Shown here piece after piece: positions 11,284 to 20,452 of a stretch of DNA of 64,000 nucleotides. The notes under the pieces were generated by a model that saw only the letters and a list, made by a program, of their open reading frames with translations, was not told where the DNA came from and ran no database searches. The translations under genes and the position numbers were made by a program. The number at the start of each line of letters is the position of its first letter. Position 1 is the first letter of the stretch. The stretch comes from Effrenium voratum (lineage: Eukaryota > Sar > Dinophyceae > Suessiales > Symbiodiniaceae), in the NCBI GenBank assembly GCA_963377175.1, contig CAUJNA010003239.1, positions 110,001 through 174,000 of the forward strand. The letters run 5' to 3'.

Positions 11284-11856
11284 ACGAGGAGCCCGTCATA
11301 TGACGGGTGGAGCGTGCCATTTACTGATAGGATTTAACTGCTCGCATACGTCCGCAAACAGCTGGACACTACCGCCGTCAGCGGTGGAGCAAACCCACAA
11401 AGGCAGTCGCGCGACATCCCGGGCATTAAATTCCCGCCACCACCCCGAATTAATCGGGGTAACGCTGTCCAACATACCTTGTGGAAAAGTCCACATGACG
11501 ACAATAGGTCACAACTGTTTGCATCAGAAATGCAAGAAGTTTAATTCTTATCAGAAGCCATGAAAAAGGATATCATTTGTCCAATCTGTACCCTTGCCTA
11601 TCGGCGAGAGGTACACCTGACCATGCATACTTGAAATAGAATACTAATTTTGCAAACCTGGGAGTACCCTCCACTGGTTTGCTTCCCCGCTCACTCACAC
11701 TACTTCTTGGTGACCATCACCAGCAGCAGATCAGCGGTACAGGAGAGGCATGGACAACACGCCTCAGCGGTGCAGGATGAACGTGATCATCACCCCGCAG
11801 CGTTGACCATTGGAGGGCGGGTGCAAGCCTACCGGCCGCAACCCTCGTGAATCAGC
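11284..11856 (-). other. 3' untranslated region of the element, hairpin-rich
   Basis: No coding is supported between the stop of ORF7 and the polypurine tract. It holds several perfect inverted repeats: CCCGTCATATGACGGG at 11292-11307, CCCCGA/TCGGGG near 11450-11466, ACCGC/GCGGT near 11370, and two TANC-loop hairpins (GCC-TATC-GGC at 11596-11605, GCC-TACC-GGC at 11827-11836). Confidence 0.6.
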
Positions 11857-14817
11857 CTACCGGCTATCATCACGCCTCCTCCGGTCACGTCCGCCCCGCG
11901 CACGGTCCCTGTCGTGATCCCTCTCGGATCTCCTGCGATCATCTCTCCGTCGATCTCTGTCGCGTTCCAGCGAATCATCATCCCGATGATCCCGACGATC
12001 GTCTCTCCGACGATCTCGATCCTCGTCCCTCCGTGGTCGATATCTTCGCCTTCTCGACTCTCGGGAATCCCTAGTGTCCTGTGTCCTATCGGACCTCCTA
12101 GACGGCGTTCGGGAAACATCGGTACCCCGACGTATCCGCCCCGCGTGGGAGTTCGCCACGATCTGGTTGAGAGCTTCCAAAGCCGAACTTGTTTCGCCGT
12201 TCCTGATGAAGTCTCTCACCTGTCTGTTGAGCGCCCTATCGGATGACATCCCCAGGAACGCATCCACCATAGAAGCATCCGGTAGCGTCTTGAAATGACC
12301 TTCCACCGGGCTTGCGGCAGCTCGCCCCGCCGAGTGCAGCCTGACTTCGCTCCCCTCTGGCTTCTTCGCCATTGCCTTGGAAGCCGTCAGGGGCGCTACC
12401 GCGTCCTTTGCCGAAGACCTACCAAGCGCGGAGTGAAGGTCGTCTCCACTTGCCTCTCTCGCCGCTGCACCTGGCCTGCTGTCGACATCTTCTGGTCTCT
12501 TCGATGCCTCCCGCTTCGTTGATTCCTTAGCAGGCACCTCATGATCCCAACGAGACTTTCTCTCTCTCCTTTGCTTATCGGCTGAGCCCCGGCTATCGCC
12601 GGGAGCATCATCTCCGCTCCCCTTCTCCTGCTTGACCTCAACCTTGTCTCCACGCGTCTTCTCCTTGGGCTCGGTCCTCGGAGCTTGAGAGCCTTTCGAC
12701 TCAGAAGCCGGAGTTCCCTTTCCCTTCGGCTCAGACCTCGGGGCTGAAGTTGCCTTTGCCTTTGCACTTGGTCGAGCTCCTTCGACCGCTACCGCGATCC
12801 ACGACTTCTTCGCTTGACCTTCCGGCGGATCAACCTCCATCGGAGTCGGCCCAGCGTCAGCCTTAGCCTTTGCCTTCGGAGCGGCAGGACTATCGCCCTT
12901 GCCAGATCCTTTGCCCGATGCCTCGCCTGACTTCGGTTGTGGGTCGGAAGGACTATCGCCCTTACCACCCTTCTCGCCCTTCTTCCCTTTTCCTTTTCCA
13001 CCCTTGGTGACCGGCTCCTGCTTTGGACCAGGACCCGGAGCAACATGATGTACCGACTGAAGCTCTTCGATGTTCACATCAACCGGCTCCGGTTGCTGAG
13101 CACCAAGAACGGTCCTCACCCGATCGTCACTAACGTAGACGAATGGGTCCCGGAAAGGAGCAGGAGGCTCCGACTGTCCAGCACTGATTGCCTTCTGCAC
13201 TTTGGCTACCGCCTCCCTCAACCTTTTCTTCTCATCATACCCCGTAGACGAGACCAGGTAGTTCCTGAGGTCCGACATCAACCGATGGCTGGCCAGGATT
13301 TCCACATCATCCCTATGGGTCGGGTACATCGGAGTCAAATGACCCGCAGCAGCACCGATCACATAGGCCATCGGGATGTAAAAGGACAAATACGTGTCGT
13401 GACGTGCGAACTTCCTAACGGAAGTCGTCATACGTCTCCCCCACTGGGCCGCATGCGCCGGATTCGCTCGGAAGTAATCCGTCACCGACTCAAATCTATC
13501 GATTTGGTCGGTCTTGATCAGATGCTTCGCCACCCACTTCTCCACGAATGCGTCCGAGGCCGAGATGCCCGACACGTAGGAGGACTGGAAAAGCACCTTT
13601 GCCAATTCATCCCACGCCGCGTCAACGCCACCCTTGTCTTCACCGAGATAAGGAGGCAGCCTGATCCCACTCTGCACCGTCAGCCTCAGGTCGGATGCCA
13701 TCGAATAGGAAATCAGGTTCCTCTTGATGACCCCGACCACATCGGAAGCGATCCTCCGGGGACTAAACTGTCCCGTGCTCCTCACCCAGTCCGGGACGAT
13801 TTGGCTCCTAACGAAGTCCTCCACGTCCGCGTTGGGGATGAAGTTCGGATAAAAGACCGGGAGCGCACAACCGGGGCACAAATGCATCCCAGATGGCGTG
13901 AGCTCCGCGCACCTCAAACAGAAGGTGCTAGTCACGCTCAGCCTGACGCCCTCACGCGTCCGCCTGTGATTTCCCCTATCGGGAGTGAAGTCACCATATT
14001 CCCAAACGCGATGATACACTATCGTGTAATCATCGAACATGTACGCAGCCTTCCACGTACCCATCTGGATCTCGTCCCGAACGGCAAGAGTCTTTCTCCT
14101 GGTCAGAAACACGGGCCCAACCAACGACCAGTGCACCCGAAGATCCACCATGACCACCACGTACCTACCTGAGTAGTTCCGTAGCCTGTCCCTGACGTAC
14201 CACGAAGGCGATACCTCAGCATCAGGGCGCAAAGTCGCCGTAATCGGCACCAAGCCCTCATCCGGCCTCCCATCTCCAATTGATTCGTACTCATCAGGCC
14301 TCGTGATCAATATCTCGATCATGGCCTTTCCATTCCGCCTCATCCTTTGGAGCTGGACCGCCTTCCGGAAGTCTTGAAACTTCATGACGACGTACCCCAC
14401 CATAGGAAGCTCATTCCATGGCATCTCACACATTAGAGAGCCACCAGGAGCATCCGCCTCGGTGTACATGCGCCGCACAGCCTGAAAGGTCGTGTCCCGT
14501 CCGATCCGCGTGAACCTAACGGACACCAACCTGGTGAAGTCCTTGAGGAGGACTCCGGACTCGTCATACATGGCCATTACCATGACCTCAACCTGCCCGG
14601 CCGGGAGAGCCTTGATTGCCGGGTTGAAGAACGCCCAATTCTTCTCCGCGTTCTCCATCCCCACAATCTCCTTCAGGAACCATACGACCTGATCTATGTT
14701 CACCCAATTTCCAGGCTGACGCCCGGTTTCCTTCAGCACCCGATCCTCGAACAAATCCGAGGCCCTCTTCGAGTTGATGACCAATCCATCGAAGTCGCTC
14801 GTGAGCATCTTCATCAT
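11857..14817 (-). CDS. ORF7: 986-aa accessory protein, zinc ribbon and RD-rich tail
   Basis: ATG at 14817 (MMKMLTSDF) lies 47 bp after the Pol stop, so it needs its own initiation, a subgenomic or spliced message, or reinitiation. The first ~600 residues look globular; about residues 305-325 hold a ribbon CLRCAELTPSGMHLCPGC. Residues ~600-800 are low complexity: GKGKKGEKGGKG, many Pro, Ser and Lys. The last ~90 residues are Arg/Asp-rich (RDRRRDDRRDHRDD), like the RD/RS tails of RNA-processing proteins. No signal peptide or membrane segment is seen, so it is not an envelope. I do not recognise the family. A role in RNA binding, packaging or nuclear entry is inference from composition and position. 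Confidence 0.8.
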   Translation of the reverse strand: MMKMLTSDFDGLVINSKRASDLFEDRVLKETGRQPGNWVNIDQVVWFLKEIVGMENAEKNWAFFNPAIKALPAGQVEVMVMAMYDESGVLLKDFTRLVSVRFTRIGRDTTFQAVRRMYTEADAPGGSLMCEMPWNELPMVGYVVMKFQDFRKAVQLQRMRRNGKAMIEILITRPDEYESIGDGRPDEGLVPITATLRPDAEVSPSWYVRDRLRNYSGRYVVVMVDLRVHWSLVGPVFLTRRKTLAVRDEIQMGTWKAAYMFDDYTIVYHRVWEYGDFTPDRGNHRRTREGVRLSVTSTFCLRCAELTPSGMHLCPGCALPVFYPNFIPNADVEDFVRSQIVPDWVRSTGQFSPRRIASDVVGVIKRNLISYSMASDLRLTVQSGIRLPPYLGEDKGGVDAAWDELAKVLFQSSYVSGISASDAFVEKWVAKHLIKTDQIDRFESVTDYFRANPAHAAQWGRRMTTSVRKFARHDTYLSFYIPMAYVIGAAAGHLTPMYPTHRDDVEILASHRLMSDLRNYLVSSTGYDEKKRLREAVAKVQKAISAGQSEPPAPFRDPFVYVSDDRVRTVLGAQQPEPVDVNIEELQSVHHVAPGPGPKQEPVTKGGKGKGKKGEKGGKGDSPSDPQPKSGEASGKGSGKGDSPAAPKAKAKADAGPTPMEVDPPEGQAKKSWIAVAVEGARPSAKAKATSAPRSEPKGKGTPASESKGSQAPRTEPKEKTRGDKVEVKQEKGSGDDAPGDSRGSADKQRRERKSRWDHEVPAKESTKREASKRPEDVDSRPGAAAREASGDDLHSALGRSSAKDAVAPLTASKAMAKKPEGSEVRLHSAGRAAASPVEGHFKTLPDASMVDAFLGMSSDRALNRQVRDFIRNGETSSALEALNQIVANSHAGRIRRGTDVSRTPSRRSDRTQDTRDSRESRRRRYRPRRDEDRDRRRDDRRDHRDDDSLERDRDRRRDDRRRSERDHDRDRARGGRDRRRRDDSR

Positions 14818-14864
14818 TGCCTGAGCAGTCTCACGCCCAGCGATCGTGGCCGCTAGTCCTAGCC

Positions 14865-17800
14865 TCAGGAGGCGCTAGCCCGGATGCTCGCATCTCCTGA
14901 CTTATCTCTAGCCTCAATGAAGTTATTCAACCACTTCCTAACGGCAAGTGACCGGTCATGCTGAGAGAGGGTATCCCCTCCTCGCATCTTGCAAGTGCTC
15001 CAAATCGAATTGAATGACTTAGAAGAGAAACACCTGAATACGACACCATGTCTCTTGAGACCACACTGACATGCGCAAACAGACCTGCAGTCGAATCCAT
15101 GCGTAGTAGCGATTCCTTCTACCTCGCCTTCCCTCACAATATTACATTGAGGTCGGTAGAGAATGATAGGAGTACATCCGCACGTCCGAGCATCACAAGC
15201 TATATTGAACCTTTGCCTAACGGCACTCTCGGTCCTATCCCTAAGCTTTCTGGTCTGTCCCCACTTCCCAGTCCTGGAATCAACCCTATCGGGTGCAAGA
15301 TCATTAAGAGCAAGAACAACGTAACAAAGGCTATCGCCTTCAACCCTACCAGAACGAACAATGTGATTCCTGTACCCAGGAGCAACTTGAAGCGTAACCA
15401 CCCTGCAAAACTCACTATACGCGAGAGCATTGGCTAACGCCTGATCCGCGACAATGGTTTTCTCACATCTTTTCCCTCCTTTTTCCTCGTCGATCACGAT
15501 TCCCTCGTACTCAGAGAGTAACCTCTCTATGAGCCGATTGAAACCGGATTTTGCACCTGATTCCATGCGTACCCCCCTAAGTGGGGGCAGCCCAGGAGCG
15601 GCAGGGGGCTTAATACAGGGTTGGGTGGGTTGGGACAAATATTCCTGCAGGTATCCCGGCAGGAACATACCAAGGGTATGCAAATTTCGGTTCCATACGA
15701 CCTTGTCGATGCAAGCCTTAGTGAAAATGTCCGCACCTTGATAGTGCGACGGGCATGCAGCGAACCGAAAAATACCATCATTGAAACGCTCGTTGAGCCA
15801 GGAGATGTCAATGCGCTGTGTCCTTGACATATAGCGCATGTTGGGATTATTCCCAGTAATAACGATTCGGCATGCCGATTCGTTATCCTCCAGCACGTTG
15901 GTGATAAACGGCTGGGTCTCCTTCCCTTTCCCGATGGCGTGCTGCCAGAGGGTAGCTAACGCCATCCCCTCCTTAGACACTCCATGGTCAAGGGCAACGA
16001 TCTCAGCCTCGGGAGTAGACTTCGAGACTGAAGTTTGTTTCTTACTTACTCCGGTGATGGGCATGTAGGTCCTAGGACCCACAAGGCAAATAAGCCCTCC
16101 CGATGTACTTTTGGCATCGGTACGATCCCCAGCCAGATCCGCATCACAGTAAGCGACTAACTCGATGAACTCTGGGCTATCGCCCACCCAACCATACAAA
16201 TGGAGGTCAAGTGTTGAGTTCACATACGAAATTAGCCTGTGGAGCTTGCGGTCACACAGGTGATTCCACTTCGTAACCCGGCTGGCTAACGCCTGCACAG
16301 GACGAATAAGGTCGTACCTGCCCATCCTAGCTCCGTAGAGGACCTTCATCAGCACTGCCGCCGCGTCGTTACCGAGGCATCCAGGCTGTGCGTTGAGGGT
16401 CTCCACGTCCATCGCCTGGTTGAAGAGCTTGTCAAACTCAGGGTTGACAGGGTTCTCGTCGAACTCCGGCTTGCTCTCATCCAGGAATGGCGTTTCAACC
16501 TTTTGCAGCTTCTTCGGATACTTCCCTTGACACAGTTCTATGTATCTATCGACACACGCCTGCATGAAGCTACTCTCGCTGTACTTGATGAACCTTATGG
16601 TAGTCTCCGGCTTGTGAATGTCCTTAGAGAGTAACCCCTCCGGACCAAACCTCAAGTCGGGCTGCTCCTTATCAGGCTCACAGCCAAGATATCTCTTGAG
16701 CTGTCTAGGTTCCTCCATCTTGATGACCTTCGATATCAGGGCCCATCCGGCTGCGATATTCTTAGCCGGCCCACTCATCTTGAAGTCATCCACGTACACG
16801 ACAAGGAAAAGGTCAAGCTCCTCATGCCTAAACACGCTGGCCCAATCCTTCACTTTGACGTATCCGACCTTCTTCAGCATAGCCTCACAGTGTTGCTCCC
16901 AAAAGGTACCAGCATCAGGATGTCCGTAAAGTGCGAGCACGAGGACAACGACTGGATCCTTATATTTGGGATTCCCACTACCGTCGAACCACTCAGCAGG
17001 CCACTGATCACGAGGAATCCTCACCCAGGTCTTCTTTCCCTTCAGACGAGCCTGAGTGTACGCCGATTCCCCATCACTCACTTCCAGAAGATTTCCGGGA
17101 AGTAGCCCGTGAGCATCACCCATCTTTCCCGCTGCCAAAGTGGCGGGACAGGAGGTGTTTTCGGAGAATAAGGCCCAATGCCCGATCTCATCACGGACAA
17201 AACATCCCTCAAAAACGACTCGACCCTTATACTTGCGATTCGGATCGTCTTCAGGAAGTTCGTGATTCTTCTCGACGCAGATGTCGAAAATCCTACCAAC
17301 ATGGATCTTCTCCCCTTCCTTCCGGGCCCTAGCCGCAACATCGAACCACTCCTGGACGGTGGACAGGTCCCAGCATCCCTGCGAGGTCAACTTGTCCCAC
17401 TCCTTCTGCAGAGCAGCCTTTGCCTTGGCATTTCCAGCCTGCTCCTTCTTGTTGACTGGTCTAGCGACGCAAGCGTACAAGGGAGGAAAGGCTCCTGAGT
17501 TCTTCGATCGATGCGAGAGGGATATCTCCCCCCTGGGCATAGAGAACTCGAAACTTTTTCCATCAGATCCTATTACTGGAGCGGCAGCGGCTATACCTGT
17601 GCTTCCGAAGCCAGCGGATCCCCTATCGGTTTTCCGCCTGACCTTCCTGGGAACGATCGATGCATCAATGAGCATGACACGCTCCAGCACAATCTGCGCA
17701 ATGCGGTCCCCAGGCCTTACGATGAACTCCTCATCCCCATGGTTGAAGAGGATGACCTTGACTTCACCGTCATAATCAGGGTCGATAACTCCACCGCCTA

Positions 17801-19625
17801 CAGCGATCCTGTTCTTTACAGCCAAACCTGATCTAGGGGCGATCCTGGCATACACTCCCGCAGGCATCTCTATCGAGATCCCGGTGCTAACTATACCTGA
17901 CCCCCCTGCGGGAATACACACTCCCTCAGAGGCATAGGTGTCCAAACCCGCACTTCCCGAAGTAGCCCGCGTCGGGATCTTGGCATTCTCGCTGTCAAGA
18001 CTGACGTACAATGTGTTGGGCTTCTTCTTCCATCGCTGCTCAACCGGATCAACTTCAACCGGCATAGCACTCGCGACCTTCTTGAATGTGCCGTTCGGAT
18101 ACCAAGCTCCAACGATCGCCTCACACATAGCACTCGGATAGAGGGCAGTCGTCGGTGTCACCGACCCCTCAATGCGCGCATGAAGGTAACCCTTCTCGTG
18201 CTTGCATTTACGACCCGAGAGTTCCTCAATGAGCTCCTTGGAGGTCGTCGCAACCTTCCACTGCTTTCTGATCGGCACACCGTCCTTGTCCTGCATTCCG
18301 AAATCACAGCCGTCAAAATCAACGGTCTTGACATCAGGATCAGCAAGAAACCTCTGCATGAACGGCTGCTTCCACCCAAGGCAGTGTCTAGGCCACTCAA
18401 ATGCAACCCTGCCCCCTCCTCGCCTAACGGCTCGGGAGGCTCGCAGGAATGCTGCAAACATCACCTGAGAGTTCCTTCTCAGGTCATTTAGATGTGATGC
18501 AAATTCGGCACCGTGAAGTGAAAGATTCACATATTGCCACGTACTCCATGGTCCACACGGAATTGATGCCCAGAGATCACACCCAGGATTATCCTCGATG
18601 ATCGCAATGAGCCGACTAACGTCCTTAGCCTTCGTGATGTCAAAAGAGCCAATGTGTACGCGAATTGCTTCGCCGCCACACTCCATCATCACAGCAGACA
18701 AGCGTGAGTCGGGCTCGCAAGCAAACTCAATGAGAAGCTTGCGGCCTGGCGCTGGGGCAGCCGGGTCCCTCTCAGGATGTTCTCGACGCCGTTCTTTCCT
18801 CAGGGATATCTCCCGTTCGGCCTGAACGTATATCTCCCGTGATCGGGCAGACATCTGTCTCCAACTATCAGCGTCAATAGAGTTGGGCTTCCCGGTGCCG
18901 GCATATGGCCTCTCACGCCTATCGGCGGATTGGTCATAGTCGATCCTATCTCCGTGCAGCTTGTGACCCTTCTTCGAGTCACCGGCAGGCTTCGCTTCTT
19001 CTTCCTTCGGCCTGAACCTACCGTGGGGAGCGCATCCCTTGTCAAAGAGAATGGTCACACCTGTCCAAAATCCACGTGTAAAATGCCGATGACTTGGAGC
19101 GTCATGATGACGATCATCCCTTACCCAATTGCCAACGGCATCAAGTCCCCGCATATGCGTGACCCTAACGGTGTCGAGCTCCTCCTGCGAAGGACCACCT
19201 GGGGGAAGGTCTTCATCGGTTGCCCCGAAGAACTTCTTCCGCACTTCGACGTGGATGCGGTACCAAGCGCTGTCCTCGTCACGCCGCTCCCAGTAATCTG
19301 AGACACATGCGTCACCACCGTCTAGGGCGGCTTGGTTCTGATTGATTCCATCGGACTTGGATGAGCTACCGCCCCCCTCGTCCCGATGGTCATCATCATC
19401 GTCCTCATCAGGGTCATCAAACCGACCTTCATCGAAGTCGAATTCATCCCTGACCTTCTTGCTCGGCTTCACTTCGGCCCTTCGGTCAGCTAACGCCTCC
19501 CGAATGGTCCGAGTCTGGGAACACATAGGGCTCCTCAGGGTTCTTCCAGATGCGCTTGACCTGGTGAACACTTGGCTTCCTGAGACCTCTTTGGATGTGC
19601 TCGAGATCAGCAACGAGATAGTCAC
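14865..19625 (-). CDS. Pol: methyltransferase-like domain, dUTPase, RT, RNase H
   Basis: 1586 codons; the frame opens with GTG and probably continues an upstream polyprotein (genuine sequence from about residue 40). Residues ~100-200 repeat a module also in the preceding integrase part. Residues ~296-515 (LLIEFACEPDSRLS; CDLWASIPCGPWSTWQ) look like a Rossmann, C5-methyltransferase-like fold. Residues ~540-677 are a complete dUTPase with all five motifs: AGLDTYA, PRSGLAVK, GVIDPDYDG, GDRIAQIVLE, RGSAGFGSTG. RT follows (~740-1030; GRVVFEGCFVRDE, first Asp in DGESAYTQA, catalytic YVDD at 944-947). RNase H is at ~1155-1305 (CDADLAGD, STPEAEIVA, LEDNES, DIFTK). A ~240-residue Cys-containing tail has no recognised match. 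All catalytic residues that I can check are present. Confidence 0.93.
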   Translation of the reverse strand: MTISLLISSTSKEVSGSQVFTRSSASGRTLRSPMCSQTRTIREALADRRAEVKPSKKVRDEFDFDEGRFDDPDEDDDDDHRDEGGGSSSKSDGINQNQAALDGGDACVSDYWERRDEDSAWYRIHVEVRKKFFGATDEDLPPGGPSQEELDTVRVTHMRGLDAVGNWVRDDRHHDAPSHRHFTRGFWTGVTILFDKGCAPHGRFRPKEEEAKPAGDSKKGHKLHGDRIDYDQSADRRERPYAGTGKPNSIDADSWRQMSARSREIYVQAEREISLRKERRREHPERDPAAPAPGRKLLIEFACEPDSRLSAVMMECGGEAIRVHIGSFDITKAKDVSRLIAIIEDNPGCDLWASIPCGPWSTWQYVNLSLHGAEFASHLNDLRRNSQVMFAAFLRASRAVRRGGGRVAFEWPRHCLGWKQPFMQRFLADPDVKTVDFDGCDFGMQDKDGVPIRKQWKVATTSKELIEELSGRKCKHEKGYLHARIEGSVTPTTALYPSAMCEAIVGAWYPNGTFKKVASAMPVEVDPVEQRWKKKPNTLYVSLDSENAKIPTRATSGSAGLDTYASEGVCIPAGGSGIVSTGISIEMPAGVYARIAPRSGLAVKNRIAVGGGVIDPDYDGEVKVILFNHGDEEFIVRPGDRIAQIVLERVMLIDASIVPRKVRRKTDRGSAGFGSTGIAAAAPVIGSDGKSFEFSMPRGEISLSHRSKNSGAFPPLYACVARPVNKKEQAGNAKAKAALQKEWDKLTSQGCWDLSTVQEWFDVAARARKEGEKIHVGRIFDICVEKNHELPEDDPNRKYKGRVVFEGCFVRDEIGHWALFSENTSCPATLAAGKMGDAHGLLPGNLLEVSDGESAYTQARLKGKKTWVRIPRDQWPAEWFDGSGNPKYKDPVVVLVLALYGHPDAGTFWEQHCEAMLKKVGYVKVKDWASVFRHEELDLFLVVYVDDFKMSGPAKNIAAGWALISKVIKMEEPRQLKRYLGCEPDKEQPDLRFGPEGLLSKDIHKPETTIRFIKYSESSFMQACVDRYIELCQGKYPKKLQKVETPFLDESKPEFDENPVNPEFDKLFNQAMDVETLNAQPGCLGNDAAAVLMKVLYGARMGRYDLIRPVQALASRVTKWNHLCDRKLHRLISYVNSTLDLHLYGWVGDSPEFIELVAYCDADLAGDRTDAKSTSGGLICLVGPRTYMPITGVSKKQTSVSKSTPEAEIVALDHGVSKEGMALATLWQHAIGKGKETQPFITNVLEDNESACRIVITGNNPNMRYMSRTQRIDISWLNERFNDGIFRFAACPSHYQGADIFTKACIDKVVWNRNLHTLGMFLPGYLQEYLSQPTQPCIKPPAAPGLPPLRGVRMESGAKSGFNRLIERLLSEYEGIVIDEEKGGKRCEKTIVADQALANALAYSEFCRVVTLQVAPGYRNHIVRSGRVEGDSLCYVVLALNDLAPDRVDSRTGKWGQTRKLRDRTESAVRQRFNIACDARTCGCTPIILYRPQCNIVREGEVEGIATTHGFDCRSVCACQCGLKRHGVVFRCFSSKSFNSIWSTCKMRGGDTLSQHDRSLAVRKWLNNFIEARDKSGDASIRASAS

Positions 19626-19758
19626 CCTTCCATAGCCCCCTGGTTCTAGGCGATAGCCTAAGAACAGGCCTGGTTTGGACGATGGAGCAAACTTCGGATC
19701 TTCTCGATCTTGATGAAGTCCCGCCCTTTCTTCTCGGCTGGCAGGGCTGTAGTGACAC
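19486..19758 (-). pseudogene. Integrase C-terminal tail, split by frame changes
   Basis: Conserved copia integrase-tail sequence runs through two frames. KFAPSSKPGLFLGYRLEPGG is in one (about 19637-19699). LWKGDYLVADLEHIQ and VHQVKRIWKNPEEPYVFPD are in the next (down to 19486). The switch falls in a run of five G (sense CCAGGGGGCTATGG); six G would restore a single frame. A second one-base loss near 19700 separates the previous frame (GRDFIKIEK) from KFAPSSKP. These are either real inactivating indels, ribosomal or RNA-level correction sites, or homopolymer errors in the sequence. Confidence 0.7.
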
Positions 19759-20452
19759 TAGTTTCTTCGACCTCTACTTCATCTGCAGGAACAAAGTCTG
19801 GTTCGTCACCTCCCTCTGGCTCGTACTCCTCGTTCTCGTAAATCTCAGCCTCATCCTCATCGATCTGATCGAAATCACAGTCAAAATGGGTCTCTCCAGT
19901 CCATTCATGATCGCCTCCTCGGTCATGCTCAGCCTGAAGCCAGTTCTCATCAACGACAAACTCCGTTGACCCATCAAGATAGTTGATGACTGTGCTTCGT
20001 CTTCTGCCAAGATCCTTAATCCTGACCGGGCAGTTAGCCCCTATCGGGACAAACAGCTTAGTTCGCACTTCAACATGGACGCGAGTGACAACTTTCTCAT
20101 CTTCATTCACGATCCAGTGGTCTCCTCCTTCATCGGCGTCCTCTGAGTCAATCTTGTTAGCGTGTCTGATGGCGTTTTGGGCGTTTTGAACCCCCCCCTT
20201 TCTATCCCTGCGAATTTTGGGAGCGATGGGGTAGAAGTCGATCAGACAACCAAACGGCAGAATGACTCCGCTGAAGTTTCCGTCACCGTGACGCCGCGTC
20301 CAGGGTGATCCGTCACCTCGATTCTCAATGTTTCTTGCCATTGCAAAATGCCTAACGGCAAATGGCCACCATCGAGGTTCAAACCCGGCTTGACGCAGAA
20401 GCACACGTGCTCCGTGGAGAACCGTATATCTCCAGGGTTCGTGTCGATGTCC
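19658..20452 (-). CDS. Integrase, C-terminal part of core and following region
   Basis: The frame is open from 20452 and has no proper ATG. It begins EPWRYTVLHGARVLLRQAGF and continues EPRWWPFAVRHFAMARN, then SPWTRRHGDGNFSGVILPFG. This is the copia-type integrase sequence just after the catalytic glutamate region (compare E-R-x-x-R-T-L-L-x-G-x-R-x-LLxQAG-x5-WW). Residues further on (DHWIVNEDEKVV, RVHVEVRTKLFVP, EWTGETHFD) form a module repeated at the start of the Pol frame. The upstream DD residues and the HHCC finger were not found in any frame, so the integrase is incomplete or too divergent to see. Confidence 0.75.
   Translation of the reverse strand, partial: GHRHEPWRYTVLHGARVLLRQAGFEPRWWPFAVRHFAMARNIENRGDGSPWTRRHGDGNFSGVILPFGCLIDFYPIAPKIRRDRKGGVQNAQNAIRHANKIDSEDADEGGDHWIVNEDEKVVTRVHVEVRTKLFVPIGANCPVRIKDLGRRRSTVINYLDGSTEFVVDENWLQAEHDRGGDHEWTGETHFDCDFDQIDEDEAEIYENEEYEPEGGDEPDFVPADEVEVEETSVTTALPAEKKGRDFIKIEKIRSLLHRPNQACS

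Noticed and set aside
12937..14172. 411-codon plus-strand frame opposite ORF7
   Set aside because: It is a shadow of ORF7: composition follows the complement of its codons and no domain is seen. The same applies to the 300-codon plus frames opposite the ABC genes.
19640..19665. TCT TAG G as a programmed +1 shifty stop like antizyme or RF2
   Set aside because: The conserved protein passes through this site in the third frame (GLFLGYRLEPGG), so the stop belongs to a shadow of a frame already shifted upstream.
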